Part shown: piece by piece, positions 20,795 through 21,816 of the stretch | How positions within the stretch are numbered: the first letter of the stretch is position 1 | How the letters are laid out: every line of letters begins with the position of its first letter | Notes under the pieces: generated by a model | The model's database searches: none | The model's input: the letters and a program-made list of their open reading frames with translations, nothing else | Told to the model about the DNA's origin: nothing | Position numbers and translations under genes: made by a program | From: Chara braunii | Taxonomy: Eukaryota > Streptophyta > Charophyceae > Charales > Characeae | Assembly (NCBI GenBank): GCA_003427395.1 | Contig: BFEA01000695.1 | Span: 59,003-80,818, forward strand | Reading direction: 5' to 3' | DNA: 21,816 nucleotides

Positions 20795-21789
20795 CCCCCT
20801 TNTGCTTGGAGGTAGGTGCGCTCCTCGGGGGTGAGTTTCTTGAGGCGGGAGGGTGGGGTAGATGAGGGTGGTCGGGAACTGCGATCTCTGCGCTCCATTC
20901 TCATGATTTGGACGACATCGAGTTCCTCGGACGTGAGGGGTGAAGAGTCGAGTGAATCGGAAGATGCGTCGGGGTCAGATGTGGTGAACTCGTCTGAGGA
21001 AGTGATGGAGGTGGTGTCGTCGGGGGTGATGTGGTGGAAAAAGCGGGTGCGGGAGGTGCCGGGGGGGGTCTGGTGGGGGGGGTGGAGGAGTCGATCGTGG
21101 TGGAGCATACGAGAGAGGAGGTCAGCAAGGGGCATGTCGGGTTTGTGGGCGAGGGCGGTTGCAAGGTCTTTGTGGCATACTCGTTTGATGCGGGAGATGA
21201 ACGCACAATCGGGAATGACGGTGTGGGGGAGGTGGTGTCGGAGGGAGCGGACGTATTGGATGAAGCGGTCCGTGGGACCGGTTTGGCGGAGGTGGCAGAA
21301 TTGTTCAAGGTAGTCTTCAATGGTTTTCTGGGGGCGGAAGGTGGCAGTGAGGAGGGTGGCCCATTGGAGGAAGGTGGGGCGTGGTCCTCCGGAGGCTCGG
21401 TGGTTGCTAGCTTCAACCATCCACCATTTGGCTGCATTGCCNAGGAGGCGGGAGGTGNCAATGGGGAGCCAGTGGGCAAGGGGCATGTGGTGGAGCTGAA
21501 AAGAGTTCTGAAGCTGGGTTAGGAAGAGGAAAACGTCCTCGTGGGGGAGNCCGGAGAAGGACATGATTTCGCCAGATCGGAAGGAACGGGGGATTTCCCC
21601 GTCGCGGTGAACGATCTGCGCGAGGGTGTTGAAGCTGAGGTTATCGGGGGCGGTGTCATAGCAGGTGTGGTCGATTTGGTTGTTGTCCTCAAGGAGGTAG
21701 TTGGGTGGAAGCTGTGGCATTGCGGGGAAAGCCCCGGATGTGACTTGGGAATAGGTGGGACGGATGGTGGGGATGGTGGAGGTGGTCAT
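20593..21789 (-). CDS. gag: Gag: Ty3/gypsy capsid with zinc knuckle
   Basis: 398 codons beginning MTTSTIPTIRPTYSQ. Residues about 83-235 correspond to the retrotransposon Gag capsid region: HEDVFLFLTQLQNSF, GNAAKWWMVEA, then ATFRPQKTIEDYLEQF and RFIQYVRSLRHHLP. Residues 255-320 are a Ser/Asp-rich then Arg/Pro-rich linker. CFRCRQLGHQQTNC at 333-346 is a complete C-x2-C-x4-H-x4-C zinc knuckle for RNA binding. The frame continues about 50 residues past the knuckle and ends at TAA (20593-20595), overlapping the protease frame. Gag is the best preserved part, with only three ambiguous codons before the knuckle, so it could still form particles if expressed. The upstream leader is cut by the window edge. 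Confidence 0.88.
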   Translation of the reverse strand: MTTSTIPTIRPTYSQVTSGAFPAMPQLPPNYLLEDNNQIDHTCYDTAPDNLSFNTLAQIVHRDGEIPRSFRSGEIMSFSXLPHEDVFLFLTQLQNSFQLHHMPLAHWLPIXTSRLXGNAAKWWMVEASNHRASGGPRPTFLQWATLLTATFRPQKTIEDYLEQFCHLRQTGPTDRFIQYVRSLRHHLPHTVIPDCAFISRIKRVCHKDLATALAHKPDMPLADLLSRMLHHDRLLHPPHQTPPGTSRTRFFHHITPDDTTSITSSDEFTTSDPDASSDSLDSSPLTSEELDVVQIMRMERRDRSSRPPSSTPPSRLKKLTPEERTYLQAXGGCFRCRQLGHQQTNCPNAARFTRQSASTRPATSASPPSASGGPLLIMNTVPRTLTRYQHCICQPTHQ

Positions 21790-21816
21790 GATGGGTTGGG
21801 AGAGGGTTTGGGAGTG

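Larger units (their letters stand above)
16322..21789 (-). mobile_element. Ty3/gypsy chromovirus-type LTR retrotransposon, internally deleted, 5' end outside window
   Basis: The domain order on the minus strand is Gag, protease, RT, integrase C-terminus with chromodomain, 3' untranslated region, polypurine tract and LTR. This is the chromovirus branch of Ty3/gypsy (Metaviridae), as judged by RT type and C-terminal chromodomain. RNase H and the integrase catalytic core are missing, and the reading frame is split in three. The 5' LTR and primer-binding site lie beyond 21816. All ambiguous bases (N) of the window fall between about 17879 and 21550, that is within this element, as expected from a multicopy family that is hard to assemble. 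Confidence 0.9.

Noticed and set aside
20816-21522. Plus-strand Gly/Glu/Val-rich open frames opposite Gag
   Set aside because: These are antisense shadows of Gag; the minus strand carries the capsid and zinc-knuckle motifs.

Overview
The window looks like nuclear DNA of a plant-lineage (streptophyte) eukaryote with a large, repeat-rich genome. My best guess is a charophyte alga such as Chara; this is an inference, not something the sequence proves. The reasons are an exon of the plant-specific CtBP relative ANGUSTIFOLIA with consensus splice sites, very long non-coding stretches, many (GA)n microsatellites, and two Ty3/gypsy retroelements. No prokaryotic features, tRNA, rRNA or CRISPR array were recognised.

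Layout. 1-2207: non-coding, probably intron of the ANGUSTIFOLIA gene, with two (GA)n tracts and diverged repeats. 2208-3416 (+): one large phase-0 ANGUSTIFOLIA exon, with splice acceptor and donor both visible. Earlier exons (N-terminus, NAD-binding fold) and the last exon were not found; they lie outside the window or were not recognised. 3417-14050: over 10 kb with no convincing gene, probably intron and/or intergenic DNA. It holds a candidate type III hammerhead ribozyme (4016-4075), several tandem duplications (units 156, 189 and 44 bp), pyrimidine-rich and purine-rich blocks, and a 108-nt (GA)n. 14414-15905 (+): a badly decayed Ty3/gypsy fragment (zinc-knuckle region, protease trace, N-terminal reverse transcriptase). 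15920-16100: a GTGCGC-rich block and a (GA)n tract.

16322-21789 (-): a second, better preserved Ty3/gypsy chromovirus. Reading leftward it has Gag with a zinc knuckle, an aspartic protease whose active-site triplet reads D-I-G, a reverse transcriptase with an intact YLDD box, an in-frame deletion removing RNase H and the integrase catalytic core, the integrase C-terminus, a chromodomain, a 1-kb 3' untranslated region with imperfect repeats, a polypurine tract, and the 3' LTR. The 5' LTR and primer-binding site would lie beyond the right edge. The copy should be non-autonomous: it lacks the IN core and RNase H, has a doubtful protease, and its Gag, protease and Pol frames are separated by two -1 shifts.

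The most interesting item is the hammerhead-like motif: all core nucleotides, a perfect stem I and a long stem III are present, but stem II is imperfect. It lies about 600 nt into the putative intron after the ANGUSTIFOLIA exon.
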